Assembly (NCBI GenBank): GCA_040217155.1
Contig: JAVJNS010000035.1
Coordinates: 1-64,000 of the forward strand
Reading direction: 5' to 3'
Origin: Pelagibius sp040217155
GTDB lineage: Bacteria; Pseudomonadota; Alphaproteobacteria; Kiloniellales; Kiloniellaceae
DNA length: 64,000 bases
In this document: positions 42,195-51,018 of the stretch, piece by piece
Numbering within the stretch: the first letter of the stretch is position 1
Layout of the letters: every line of letters starts with the position of its first letter
The notes under the pieces: generated by a model
Told to the model about the DNA's origin: nothing
The model's input: the letters and a program-made list of their open reading frames with translations, nothing else
Database searches by the model: none
Made by a program: the position numbers and the translations under genes

Positions 42195-43889
42195 ATGAAA
42201 GAAGCTCTAAAACTGCAGCCGGAGAAGGCTGGCAAACTGAAACTCACCGGACTCAGCCTGGGCGGATTCTCCCGCCTCTCCGTGGCCCGCAAGGTAATTC
42301 TCGCCGCGGCGACCATGGCAACCTTGATCCTGGTCGCTCTCGTGGCGATTAGTATCAGCCAGACCACCAAGCTGGCGCTCGACACTGGCGAATCGGGTTT
42401 CGCCACCATGACCCGCCTGATCGCGGACAACGCGGCTGGCGGCATTCGCTGGAAAAAACCCGATGCCATAGAGGCGGCCTACACCGACTTTGCGAACGCC
42501 GACGACTCCGTGATCGCCAACGTGGTCGCGCTCGACAAAGACGGCAACGAACTGATCCGCTTCAACCATCCGACCCTAACCCAGCCTGAGCTGGCGTCGT
42601 TCATCGAAGAAGCCAAGGGCTCTGTAGAGCGCCACACCGCAAAGCTGAAGGATCACGTCCTGGTGTCCGGCCCGGCACTCAATCCCAAGGACGGATCCTT
42701 CATCGGCACCGTGATCATCGCCTGGTCGGTAGAGGCCCTGAACAAGCAGATCCAGGCGGCAGCGCTGCAACAGGGAGCCATCTCGGTGGTCGCCCTGCTC
42801 ATGCTGATCGTGCTGCTCGGCTTCGTTACATCGCGTCTGATCGGCAAACCCCTGACGATGATGACTACCACGATGGGGCAGTTGGCCGACGGCGACACCA
42901 CGGTCGAAGTGCCGTCGATGGATCGCCGTGACGACATCGGCGCCATGGCGCGCACCGTGCAAACCTTCAAGACCAACGCCATCGAACTGGAGCGCTCCAC
43001 CGCGGCCCGCGAGGCCGAAAAGGCCAAGGCCGAAGAGGAAAAGCACCAAGCCATGCAAAAGCTGGCCGACGACTTCGAGTCCAGCGTGCGCGGCGTGGTC
43101 GAGAATGTGACCTCCGCCTCGGGCCAGGTTCAGTCAACGGCACAGTCGATGTCCCAGACCGCCGAGCAGACCAGCCAAAAGACAACGGTCGTGGCCACGG
43201 CGACCGAGCATGCTGCCAGCAACGTCCAGACGGTCGCCTCAGCGGCCGAGGAACTGACGGCGTCGATCCAGGAAATCGGCCGCCAGGTGGCGCAGTCGAC
43301 CAAGATCGCAAGCGATGCCGCGGATCAGGCACGCACGACCAATGCCGAGGTCGAGGCCCTGGCCGACGCCGCGCAGCGGATCGGTGACGTGGTCACCATG
43401 ATTCAGGACATCGCCGAGCAAACCAACCTGCTGGCCCTCAACGCCACCATCGAGGCGGCGCGCGCCGGCGAAGCCGGCAAGGGATTTGCCGTCGTGGCTT
43501 CCGAGGTCAAGCAACTGGCTACCCAGACGGCCAAGGCGACCGAGGAAATTCGGCAGCAGATCAACGACATCCAGAACGCCACCGGCGGCGCCGTGCAGGC
43601 CATCGCACAGATCACCTCGACCATCGAGGAAGTGCACGGCATCGCCAGCGGCATCGCCGCCGCGGTCGAGGAACAGAGCTCCGCCACTCAGGAAATCTCC
43701 CGCAACGTGCAGGAGGCTTCGGCCAGCACCAGCGAGGTCTCGGCAAATATCGGTGACGTGACCGCGGCGGCCGCCGAGTCCGGCGAATCCGCAAAGACCA
43801 TGCTGACCGCGGCGAACGAGTTGGCCGAGCAGTCAAAGAGCTTGAGCGGTCAGGTCGACGGCTTCCTCGCCAACATCCGCGCACGCTGA
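42195..43889 (+). CDS. Methyl-accepting chemotaxis protein
   Basis: A 564-aa receptor. A cytoplasmic N-terminus of ~32 residues is followed by TM1 (about 34-55), a periplasmic ~135-residue ligand domain, TM2 (about 194-213), a HAMP domain (RLIGKPLTMMTTTMGQLADG onward) and a long signalling coiled coil with the hairpin tip IAEQTNLLALNATIEAARAG (about 405-425). It has no C-terminal pentapeptide for CheR/CheB docking. The periplasmic part contains NPKDGSFIGTVIIAWSVEAL, a Cache-like end. It is paired with the upstream secreted PDC protein. The ATG follows a GGGGGG stretch. Confidence 0.95.
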   Translation: MKEALKLQPEKAGKLKLTGLSLGGFSRLSVARKVILAAATMATLILVALVAISISQTTKLALDTGESGFATMTRLIADNAAGGIRWKKPDAIEAAYTDFANADDSVIANVVALDKDGNELIRFNHPTLTQPELASFIEEAKGSVERHTAKLKDHVLVSGPALNPKDGSFIGTVIIAWSVEALNKQIQAAALQQGAISVVALLMLIVLLGFVTSRLIGKPLTMMTTTMGQLADGDTTVEVPSMDRRDDIGAMARTVQTFKTNAIELERSTAAREAEKAKAEEEKHQAMQKLADDFESSVRGVVENVTSASGQVQSTAQSMSQTAEQTSQKTTVVATATEHAASNVQTVASAAEELTASIQEIGRQVAQSTKIASDAADQARTTNAEVEALADAAQRIGDVVTMIQDIAEQTNLLALNATIEAARAGEAGKGFAVVASEVKQLATQTAKATEEIRQQINDIQNATGGAVQAIAQITSTIEEVHGIASGIAAAVEEQSSATQEISRNVQEASASTSEVSANIGDVTAAAAESGESAKTMLTAANELAEQSKSLSGQVDGFLANIRAR

Positions 43890-43918
43890 CCGGATACAAA
43901 TCCAGGCGCACGACAAAG

Positions 43919-43958
43919 CGCCGGCGGAGCAGGACAGCTCCGCCGGCGTATTTGTTTT
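43919..43958 (+). terminator. Rho-independent terminator of the chemoreceptor gene
   Basis: An 11-bp stem CGCCGGCGGAG/CTCCGCCGGCG followed by TATTTGTTTT. It could also act on the convergent chpT. Confidence 0.88.
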
Positions 43959-44007
43959 CGCTGCCCCTCGCGCCGAGCGGCCGCAGTGCCCCCGGGCGAA
44001 GACCGGC

Positions 44008-44649
44008 TCAGGCAGGCAAGGTCACGCGAAACTGAAGGCTGCCGTCGACAGGCCCTTCAACCACCAGATCGCTGCCGAGACGCTGCGCCATCAACCGCGT
44101 GAAATATCCCTGTACGCCGCGCGGGCTAAGCTCTTCCAGGTCGACGCTGTCCTGCAGGCCGGCCAGCGACTCTGGCCGCAGATGGGCATCTTGACCGCTG
44201 GCGGTGACGACACAGTCGAGCCCGGCCTCGCCGCGGGAGATGTCGACGCTCAGGCGGCCGCCGCGCGGCAACGCCTCCTGCGCCAACGCGATCATGTTGA
44301 GCAACAGCTTGCCGATACCATCCGGGGCCCCTTCCGGCGCCTCAATGACCGTCCACTCGAGTTGCGAGCGCAAAGGCTCCAGCAGCGCCGCACTCAAATC
44401 GCGGATTTGACTGTAATCGGCGCCGACCCTGGCGCCCGCCATGCCGTAGGCGAGCCGGAAAAACTGCAGTATCTTGGACGCTTGGCGGGCCGAATTGATG
44501 GTCAGCTGCATGGCGTCGTCGGCCATCCCAAGCTCGTCGTCGGACAACAGCTCAAGGCCGTTGCCGACGGCCCCGACCGGACCGACCAGATCATGGCAAA
44601 GGCGCGACGCCAGGAGTTCTGCGACACGCACATCAATCTTCAAATCCAT
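44008..44649 (-). CDS. chpT: Histidine phosphotransferase ChpT
   Basis: A 213-aa protein. The phosphorylated His lies in ASRLCHDLVGPVGAVGNGLE (His19), the hallmark of ChpT. The N-terminal helical hairpin dimerises, and the C-terminal part is a degenerate HATPase-like fold (LLLNMIALAQEALPRGGRLS). ChpT relays phosphate from CckA to CtrA and CpdR. Its presence 12 kb from ctrA brings two parts of the relay into the same region. A single gene facing the chemoreceptor terminator. Confidence 0.92.
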   Translation of the reverse strand: MDLKIDVRVAELLASRLCHDLVGPVGAVGNGLELLSDDELGMADDAMQLTINSARQASKILQFFRLAYGMAGARVGADYSQIRDLSAALLEPLRSQLEWTVIEAPEGAPDGIGKLLLNMIALAQEALPRGGRLSVDISRGEAGLDCVVTASGQDAHLRPESLAGLQDSVDLEELSPRGVQGYFTRLMAQRLGSDLVVEGPVDGSLQFRVTLPA

Positions 44650-44842
44650 AAGCCTGCAATCCCATGCTCAGTCGTCGATTTCTCTCTGCCCGCTGGGCAG
44701 CCGCCAGGATTTTGCCCTCAAGGCAAGTATCCGCCAAGCGTTCCCGCAGCTTGCATTTCCTTATACACTAACCCCCGCACCAGACTAAAGCCGCAGCGAT
44801 ACCGCGGGGTTTCCTAAAAATGCAGCCAGCCATACAGCCACA

Positions 44843-45028
44843 ATGACGACCACCCACCACCTGTCGCCCGGCATGCGGGTACGCCATCCGGGCCGCCCGG
44901 ACTGGGGCGTCGGACAGATTCAATCGGTGATCGCCGACCGGGTGACAGTCAACTTCGTCCACGCCGGCAAGCTGCTGATCATCGCCTCCCAGGTCGAGCT
45001 CGAAGTGGTGTCGGATGATAGCCCTTAG
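44843..45028 (+). CDS. DUF3553 family small protein
   Basis: A 61-aa protein: PGMRVRHPGRPDWGVGQIQS and VTVNFVHAGKLLIIASQVEL, the conserved short SH3-like DUF3553 fold also found at the end of some UvrD-type helicases. The function of free-standing copies is unknown; nucleic acid or protein binding is plausible. It overlaps the start of the ankyrin gene by 14 nt in another frame, so translation is probably coupled. Confidence 0.85.
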   Translation: MTTTHHLSPGMRVRHPGRPDWGVGQIQSVIADRVTVNFVHAGKLLIIASQVELEVVSDDSP

Positions 45029-46202
45029 ACTGCACCGCCTCCTGGCTCGCGGCCTCGTGATCGGCTTGGCCGCCGGAATCTGGCTGCCTCTGGCCGCGGC
45101 GGCCCAGGACGTCGCCGGCCAGGCTTTGCATCAGGCCGCGCGGAACAATGACGCAGAACTGGCGGCCTTCGCCCTGGAGCGCGGCGCCGATATTGAACTA
45201 CGAGACCAGTTGGGCAACACGCCCCTGCTCGTCAGCGCCATGTTCGGCAGTCCCGCGGTCGCGGAGCTGCTGCTGCGCAGCGGGGCCGACCCGGCAGCGG
45301 CGACACCGGACGACAACTGGACTGCGCTGCACTTTGCCGCCTACGAAGGATACGACCGGGTAGCCAAGGCCCTGATCGCCGGCGGCGCGCCGTTGGATGC
45401 GCGCGAAGGTAACCACGGCAACACGCCGCTGCACCTCGCCGCGCGGCGCCTCAAACGCCCGGTCGTCGCCGCACTGCTGAGCGCCGGGGCGCCGGTCGAT
45501 GCTCGCGACGGCAGCGACGGCAACACAGCGCTCATCAACGCGGCCTTCGACGACCAGGGAACGTCGGTTGTCGCCGAACTGCTGGCCGGCGGCGCCGATC
45601 CCTCACTGGCCGCGGCAGACGGTACCACCGCACTCATCGCCGCGGCGCGCGCCGGAGCGGACGGCAGCCTCCAACTCCTGATCGGCGCCGGAGCGGACGC
45701 GACGGCGCGGCGGCGCGACGGCTGGTCGGCCCTGCACCTGGCCGCCGCCTATGGCCATACCACACTCATCGCGCCGCTACTGGCCGCCGGCATTCCGGTC
45801 GACCAGCAGGCCGCTGAGGGCGAAACCGCTCTGGGTCAGGCAATCGAGGCCGGCCAGATCGATACGGTCATCGCCCTGCTGGAAGCGGGCGCCGACGCCA
45901 ATCGGCCGGGCCGCTCCGGCCGACCGCCGGTGGTGCTGGCCGCCGCCGCCGGCCAGCCGGCGGCTCTCTATATCCTGCTGAACCGGGGTGCCGATCCCGA
46001 TGCCCGCGAAACCGGGAGCGGCAACACCGCCCTTATGTTGGCGGCCAACCGGGCGCGCCTGAAAGCGGTGGAATTGCTGCTTCAGGCCGGCGCCGATGTG
46101 GGGTTGACAGCAAGCGACGGCTGGACCGCCCTCGCCGCGGCGGAGATGATCGGCGACAGCGAAATCGCGGCACTGCTGCGTGCGGCAGGAGCGGCTGAAT
46201 AA
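45015..46202 (+). CDS. Exported ankyrin-repeat protein
   Basis: A 395-aa protein with a signal peptide (about 1-31, ending AAAAQD) and about ten ankyrin repeats to the C-terminus (GNTPLLVSAMFGSPAVAELL, DGWSALHLAAAYGHTTLIAP and similar). It is presumably periplasmic and binds another protein. Partner unknown. No membrane segment other than the signal peptide. It starts inside the DUF3553 gene. Confidence 0.88.
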   Translation: MIALRLHRLLARGLVIGLAAGIWLPLAAAAQDVAGQALHQAARNNDAELAAFALERGADIELRDQLGNTPLLVSAMFGSPAVAELLLRSGADPAAATPDDNWTALHFAAYEGYDRVAKALIAGGAPLDAREGNHGNTPLHLAARRLKRPVVAALLSAGAPVDARDGSDGNTALINAAFDDQGTSVVAELLAGGADPSLAAADGTTALIAAARAGADGSLQLLIGAGADATARRRDGWSALHLAAAYGHTTLIAPLLAAGIPVDQQAAEGETALGQAIEAGQIDTVIALLEAGADANRPGRSGRPPVVLAAAAGQPAALYILLNRGADPDARETGSGNTALMLAANRARLKAVELLLQAGADVGLTASDGWTALAAAEMIGDSEIAALLRAAGAAE

Positions 46203-46237
46203 CGCAAAGGCGTCGGAAAACCGCCTGTAAGGACCTG

Positions 46238-46360
46238 CTACAAGCGGACGTTCGATGTCGAGTAGACTTCCGCTGCCGGCATGCCCAGTTCCGATAGAAT
46301 GACCGCGCTCAAGACGGCGATCAGAATAGCGGCAACAGTACCCGTAACGATCGATTTCAT
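46238..46360 (-). CDS. Small single-pass membrane peptide (40 aa)
   Basis: A short open frame. It begins MKSIVTGTVAAILIAVLSAV and continues ILSELGMPAAEVYSTSNVRL, with one hydrophobic helix (about 5-23) and a polar periplasmic or outside tail ending in NVRL. RBS AAGGAAG lies 9 nt before the ATG at 46360. The stop TAG is at 46240-46238. Size, hydrophobicity and a good ribosome site argue for a real gene. I recognise no function. It converges with the ankyrin gene, 35 nt away. Confidence 0.7.
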   Translation of the reverse strand: MKSIVTGTVAAILIAVLSAVILSELGMPAAEVYSTSNVRL

Positions 46361-46537
46361 AGCTGCAACTTCCTTATGGCAGAGTCGACTGCGTCCGGCC
46401 TAAAGCACTTTGCGCCCAGTTTGAACCATTCTGCCGGAGCGGATTTGTGTCAGGACCAAGTGGATTTGGCGCCGGGCATAGCGGCGCTATGGTCAAGCCA
46501 AAGCCCGCCGGTACTGGCGCAAAGCGCTCCAGAGTTT

Positions 46538-47329
46538 TCAGCCGTCGAGGGCCGCGACCATCAAGTCCGGCCGGTCCGTGATGAGGCAGTCGACGCCTTT
46601 GTCGAACAACCTGCGGCCCGCGCGCGCGCCGTTCACCGTGTAGACCACGAAAGCATAGCCCGCCGACTTTACCGCCTGAACGTCGGCGCGCCGGGTGCGT
46701 CGCCAATCAAGATGCAAGGAAGCACAATCGAGCGCCGCCATGGCCGCTCGCCAATCCACGGGAAAGACTTCAGCCAGGAGGCCCCGCGGCCAGTGCGGCA
46801 CCACCTTCCGGGCGGCCTCAAGCGACGCGCGCTCGAAGCTGCTGATCAGTGGCGGCAACCGGTCATCGGGCCAAAGCGCCCGTAGCCTCGACAACGTCAT
46901 TTCGGCCGTTTCCCTTGCCAGGCCGGGTGTCGGCTTTACTTCTACATTGGGGGTGAGGCCGAGTTCCAGAAGACAGGCCACGGTCTCTTCCAAAGAGGGG
47001 ACGCGGCAGTCGTCCCTGCCTGTAAAATCCACTCCCACGCGCCGCCCGTACTTGCGGGCAAAACCGAACGAGGCGTCGAGCTCCTGCACCGTCGCGAAGG
47101 ACGTGGCGGCCATGTCGCCGTCAGCCCCTGTAGTGCGCTTCAGAGTTTCATCGTGAAACAGCACCGGCCTGCCGTCGCCAGTCAGCATCACGTCGAACTC
47201 GACCCAGGCGATACCGGCTGCTGCGGCCGCCTTCATCGAGGCCAGAGTGTTCTCCGGCGCCAGCGCCTTGGCACCACGGTGGCCCATTATCTTGGGTAAG
47301 CGCAAAGAAAAGGCCGACGGTGAGGTCAT
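46538..47329 (-). CDS. Glycerophosphodiester phosphodiesterase
   Basis: A 263-aa GDPD-family protein. The catalytic motifs are IMGHRGAKALAPENTLASMK (the HRG...PENT pair), WVEFDVMLTGDGRPVLFHDE (metal-binding Glu/Asp and His) and NVEVKPTPG. The C-terminus has FVVYTVNGARAGRRLFDKGV and DCLITDRPDLMV. It has no signal peptide, so it is a cytosolic UgpQ-type enzyme that cleaves glycerophosphodiesters to glycerol-3-phosphate and an alcohol. It lies downstream of pnp on the same strand. Confidence 0.92.
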   Translation of the reverse strand: MTSPSAFSLRLPKIMGHRGAKALAPENTLASMKAAAAAGIAWVEFDVMLTGDGRPVLFHDETLKRTTGADGDMAATSFATVQELDASFGFARKYGRRVGVDFTGRDDCRVPSLEETVACLLELGLTPNVEVKPTPGLARETAEMTLSRLRALWPDDRLPPLISSFERASLEAARKVVPHWPRGLLAEVFPVDWRAAMAALDCASLHLDWRRTRRADVQAVKSAGYAFVVYTVNGARAGRRLFDKGVDCLITDRPDLMVAALDG

Positions 47330-47374
47330 GTCATCCTCGCCGCCGGCCCGGTCATTCGGTCTGCTTCAGGAAGC

Positions 47375-49483
47375 CTAGCTGGCCTGAGCCTCCAGATCCT
47401 CGCCGGTGTCCTGATTGACACGCTTCATGGAGAGCTTCACCTTGCCGCGGTCCATGCCGATGCACTTCACCTTCACGGTGTCGCCTTCCTTCACCACGTC
47501 GGCGACGGTGTTGACACGCTCCGGCGCCAGTTCACTGATATGCACCAAGCCATCGCGCGGGCCGAGGAAGTTCACGAAGGCGCCGAAGTCGACGACCTTC
47601 ACCACCTTGCCGTCGTAGATGACACCGATTTCCGGCTCGGCTACGATCGACTTGATCCAGTCGAGCGCCGCCTGGGCCTGGTCCTGGTCAACGGCCGCGA
47701 CCTTAACGGTGCCATCGTCCTCAATGTCGATCTTGGCGCCGGTCTCCTCGCAGATCTCACGGATGACCTTGCCGCCAGTGCCGATAATGTCGCGGATCTT
47801 GTCTTTCGGGATCGTGATCACGGTAATGCGCGGCGCATTCTCCGACACGCCTTCGCGCGCCGCCGTCAGTGCCTTGTTCATCTCGCCGAGAATGTGCATG
47901 CGGCCGTCACGCGCCTGATTCAGCGCCACCGACATGATCTCCTTCGTGATCGAGGTGATCTTGATGTCCATCTGCAACGAAGTGATGCCGCTCTCGGTGC
48001 CGGCCACCTTGAAGTCCATATCTCCGAGATGATCCTCATCGCCGAGGATGTCGGAAAGCACTGCGTAGTCGTCGCCTTCCTTGATCAGGCCCATGGCTAT
48101 GCCGGCACAGGGGCGCGCCAAAGGCACACCGGCATCCATCAGGGACAGCGAGGCGCCGCAGACCGTCGCCATCGAGGACGAACCGTTGGACTCGGTGATC
48201 TCCGAGACCACGCGGATGGTGTAGGGGAATCCTTCCTTGGTCGGCAGCAACGGGCGCACCGCACGCCAAGCCAGCTTGCCGTGGCCGATTTCGCGGCGCC
48301 CCGGGGCCAGGCGGAAACTGCACTCACCCACAGAGTACGGCGGGAAGTTATAGTGCAGCATGAAGTGCTCGCGGTAGCTGCCCTCCAGGGAGTCGACGAG
48401 CTGCTCATCCTGGCCGGTGCCCAGGGTGGTGGTCACCAGAGCCTGGGTTTCGCCGCGGGTAAACAGCGCCGAGCCGTGCGTCAAGGGCAGCACGCCGACT
48501 TCGGCCAGGATCGGGCGGATATCGCTGGTGGTGCGGCCATCGATGCGGTTGCCTGTCTTCAGGATGTTGCCGCGCACGACGTCGGCTTCCAGCGACTTGA
48601 AGAGCCCGGAAGCGATCTCCTTTTCGTCATCGCCGAGGGTTGCGACGGAAGCTTCGCGCACCGCGGCCACCTTGGCCTGCCGGGCAAGCTTGTCGACCTC
48701 GGTATAAGCCTCGGTGAAGTTCTCCAGAATGCCGCCGGCAAGCAGCTTGTTCTTGACCTCTTCGATCTCCGGCGCCGGCGCGGGAACATTGCGCGGTTCC
48801 TTGGCGCAGCGCTCAGCCAGGGCGATGATGCAGTCGATCACCGGCTGCATCTGTTCGTGACCGAAGCTGACGGCCCCCAGCATGATCTCCTCGGAAAGCT
48901 CATGCGCCTCCGACTCGACCATCAGCACGCCTTCACGGGTGCCGGCGAGGATCAGGTCCAAAGACGAAGCCTCCATGTCGTCCATCAGCGGGTTGAGTAC
49001 GTAACCGCCGTCCTTGTAGCCGACGCGCGCGCCGCCGATGGGTCCCAGGAACGGCAGCCCCGAAATGGTCAACGCGGCCGAGGCGCCGACCATGGCGACA
49101 ATATCGGGGTCGTTCTCCAGATCGTGGCTCAGCACCGTGCAGATCACCTGGGTCTCGTTCTTGTAACCCTTGGCGAAGAGCGGGCGGATCGGCCGGTCGA
49201 TGAGCCGGGAAGTCAGGGTCTCCTTCTCCGAGGGACGACCCTCGCGCTTGAAGAAGCCGCCGGGAATCTTGCCGGCCGCAAAGGTCTTTTCCTGGTAGTT
49301 CACGGTGAGCGGAAAGAAGTCCATCCCCGGGCGCGGCGCGGCCTCGCCGACCGCGGTGCAGAGCACGACGGTGTCTCCATAGGTCGCCAGTACGGCGCCA
49401 TTGGCCTGGCGCGCGATGCGGCCGGTTTCCAGGGTCAGCTTGCGGCCGCCCCACTCCATTTCCTGCTTATAGATATCAAACAT
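47375..49483 (-). CDS. pnp: Polynucleotide phosphorylase
   Basis: A 702-aa PNPase. Two RNase PH domains are separated by a helical linker (ARPRPGMDFFPL-type N-terminal core; second core with GKLAWRAVRPLLPTKEGFPY). A KH domain (about 553-613, IPKDKIRDIIGTGGKVIREI) and an S1 domain (about 620-690, GKVVKVVDFGAFVNFLGPRD) follow. It is a phosphate-dependent 3'-5' exoribonuclease of the degradosome. The start is ATG at 49483, after GGAAGGACC; the six-codon TTG extension overlaps that site. A long hairpin in the leader (49563-49603) resembles the rpsO-pnp arrangement of E. coli. Confidence 0.98.
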   Translation of the reverse strand: MFDIYKQEMEWGGRKLTLETGRIARQANGAVLATYGDTVVLCTAVGEAAPRPGMDFFPLTVNYQEKTFAAGKIPGGFFKREGRPSEKETLTSRLIDRPIRPLFAKGYKNETQVICTVLSHDLENDPDIVAMVGASAALTISGLPFLGPIGGARVGYKDGGYVLNPLMDDMEASSLDLILAGTREGVLMVESEAHELSEEIMLGAVSFGHEQMQPVIDCIIALAERCAKEPRNVPAPAPEIEEVKNKLLAGGILENFTEAYTEVDKLARQAKVAAVREASVATLGDDEKEIASGLFKSLEADVVRGNILKTGNRIDGRTTSDIRPILAEVGVLPLTHGSALFTRGETQALVTTTLGTGQDEQLVDSLEGSYREHFMLHYNFPPYSVGECSFRLAPGRREIGHGKLAWRAVRPLLPTKEGFPYTIRVVSEITESNGSSSMATVCGASLSLMDAGVPLARPCAGIAMGLIKEGDDYAVLSDILGDEDHLGDMDFKVAGTESGITSLQMDIKITSITKEIMSVALNQARDGRMHILGEMNKALTAAREGVSENAPRITVITIPKDKIRDIIGTGGKVIREICEETGAKIDIEDDGTVKVAAVDQDQAQAALDWIKSIVAEPEIGVIYDGKVVKVVDFGAFVNFLGPRDGLVHISELAPERVNTVADVVKEGDTVKVKCIGMDRGKVKLSMKRVNQDTGEDLEAQAS

Positions 49484-49562
49484 GCAATTAGGTCCTTCCA
49501 ACCTGACGCTTGCCGAACCGGTGTTCGACAGTCTGTGCCGGATAGCAAAGCGCCGGACCCGC

Positions 49563-49603
49563 GCAAGGGGCGCCCGCCCCGGGGAAAGTTCCCCCGGCGC
49601 CCC
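49563..49603 (-). other. Long leader hairpin between rpsO and pnp
   Basis: Outer arms AAGGGGCGCC and GGCGCCCCTT pair perfectly (10 bp), with an inner stem CCGGGGAA/TTCCCCCGG. It lies about 80 nt before pnp. In E. coli the pnp leader has an RNase III-cleaved hairpin used for autoregulation. The same role is inferred here. Confidence 0.65.
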
Positions 49604-49753
49604 TTACGTCGGCCCGGCCCTCCAAAGACCATCGTGCCGGCAGTGTCACGATGTCACTTATGTTCATTCCGTCCATTCGTCCGCCTGGGCAGCGCCGTCC
49701 CATCCCGCTGCGGGAACTTCGGCACCCCAGTTTGGCCATTGTCGGTCGCGCCG

Positions 49754-50023
49754 CTAGCGGCGCAGGCCCAAGCGCTGGATCAGGGTGTCGTAACGCGCCT
49801 TTTCCTTGCCCTTGACGTAGTCCAGCAAGCGCCGGCGTTGGCCAACCATGACCAGCAGACCGCGGCGCGAGTGAAAGTCCTTATTGTGGGACTTGAGATG
49901 TTCTGTGAGGTTGGTGATCCGCTCGGTCAGAATTGCGACCTGGACCTCCGGCGAGCCGGTGTCACCCTCGTGAGTACCATACTCTTCGACCAGCGCTGTC
50001 TTGCGCTCGGCAGTAATCGACAT
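49754..50023 (-). CDS. rpsO: 30S ribosomal protein S15
   Basis: An 89-aa S15 of normal length: TGSPEVQVAILTERITNLTE, HNKDFHSRRGLLVMVGQRRR and LLDYVKGKEKARYDTLIQRL. It binds 16S rRNA early in 30S assembly. It lies between truB (17 nt) and pnp in the conserved order. Confidence 0.98.
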   Translation of the reverse strand: MSITAERKTALVEEYGTHEGDTGSPEVQVAILTERITNLTEHLKSHNKDFHSRRGLLVMVGQRRRLLDYVKGKEKARYDTLIQRLGLRR

Positions 50024-50040
50024 CGCTTTTCTCCATCAAA

Positions 50041-51018
50041 CTAAAGGTTAAGGATCCGGACCGGATGAATGTCGCCTGCTTCATAACGGGCCAGCGCCAC
50101 CGGCTTTCCGCCGACTGTCGTAAAGACGATGGATCCGTTGCTGAGCTCGCTGATGCGATCGCGGTTGGCTCGCGCCACCATGGACACGGCCTGCCCGCAA
50201 CGCAGGCGGTTCGCCTCGGTCTCGGAAAGAGCCAGCGCCGGGATGTCGTCCAGCACAGTCTCAACCGGGAGCACCTGCTCCAAGGCGGCGGGACTATGCC
50301 CCATAGATTCCAGTGAATCCAGCGAAATCGCGTCGGCCTCGCTAAACGGGCCCACGGTTAATCGCCGCAGATCTACGATGTAAGCGACAGTGCCGGTCGC
50401 CCGCCCGAGATCGCGCGCCAAGGAGCGCATATAGGTCCCTTTTCCGCAGTGCACCTCAAACACCGCATGGTCGCGATCTGGCATGGCCTTCAAGGAGATG
50501 GCATGGACCGTCACCCGGCGCGGCTTCAGTTCGAAGTCCGTCTGGGCCCGGGCCAGATCATAAGCCCGCTTGCCGCCCACCTTGATGGCTGAGTAAAGCG
50601 GCGGAATCTGCTCGATTTCACCGGTGAAGCCCGTCAGCACGGCACGGATCTCGGCCTCCTCCGGGCGGTGCGGGTGCTCCTCGATGACCTTTCCCTCGGC
50701 ATCGTCGGTCTCCGTCGACTTTCCCCATCGCAGGGTAAAGCGATAGCTCTTGCGCCCGTCCATCACGTAAGAAACGGTCTTCGTTGCCTCGCCGAGGGCG
50801 ATCGGAAGCAGCCCGCTCGCGAGCGGGTCGAGGGTGCCGCCGTGACCGACCTTGCGGGGCCTCAAGAGACGGCGCACGCGCCCGACGACTTGAGTGGACG
50901 TAAGGCCGAGAGGTTTATCGATGACCAGCCAGCCGTTGACTGGAGCCACGTTCTGTTGGGACTTGCCGGTCTTTGGGGCTGCGTTGGGGGTGGCCGCGCC
51001 GCGCGCCTCATCGGCCAT
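50041..51018 (-). CDS. truB: tRNA pseudouridine(55) synthase TruB
   Basis: A 325-aa protein. The catalytic Asp lies in VGHGGTLDPLASGLLPIALG, with VNGWLVIDKPLGLTSTQVVG and IPPLYSAIKVGGKRAYDLAR further motifs and a C-terminal PUA-like part. It makes pseudouridine 55 in the T-loop of tRNAs. I start it at the ATG at 51018 (MADEARG), which overlaps the rbfA stop by 11 nt. The frame is open far upstream, but that part only reads through rbfA. An ATG ten codons further up is an alternative. Confidence 0.95.
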   Translation of the reverse strand: MADEARGAATPNAAPKTGKSQQNVAPVNGWLVIDKPLGLTSTQVVGRVRRLLRPRKVGHGGTLDPLASGLLPIALGEATKTVSYVMDGRKSYRFTLRWGKSTETDDAEGKVIEEHPHRPEEAEIRAVLTGFTGEIEQIPPLYSAIKVGGKRAYDLARAQTDFELKPRRVTVHAISLKAMPDRDHAVFEVHCGKGTYMRSLARDLGRATGTVAYIVDLRRLTVGPFSEADAISLDSLESMGHSPAALEQVLPVETVLDDIPALALSETEANRLRCGQAVSMVARANRDRISELSNGSIVFTTVGGKPVALARYEAGDIHPVRILNL

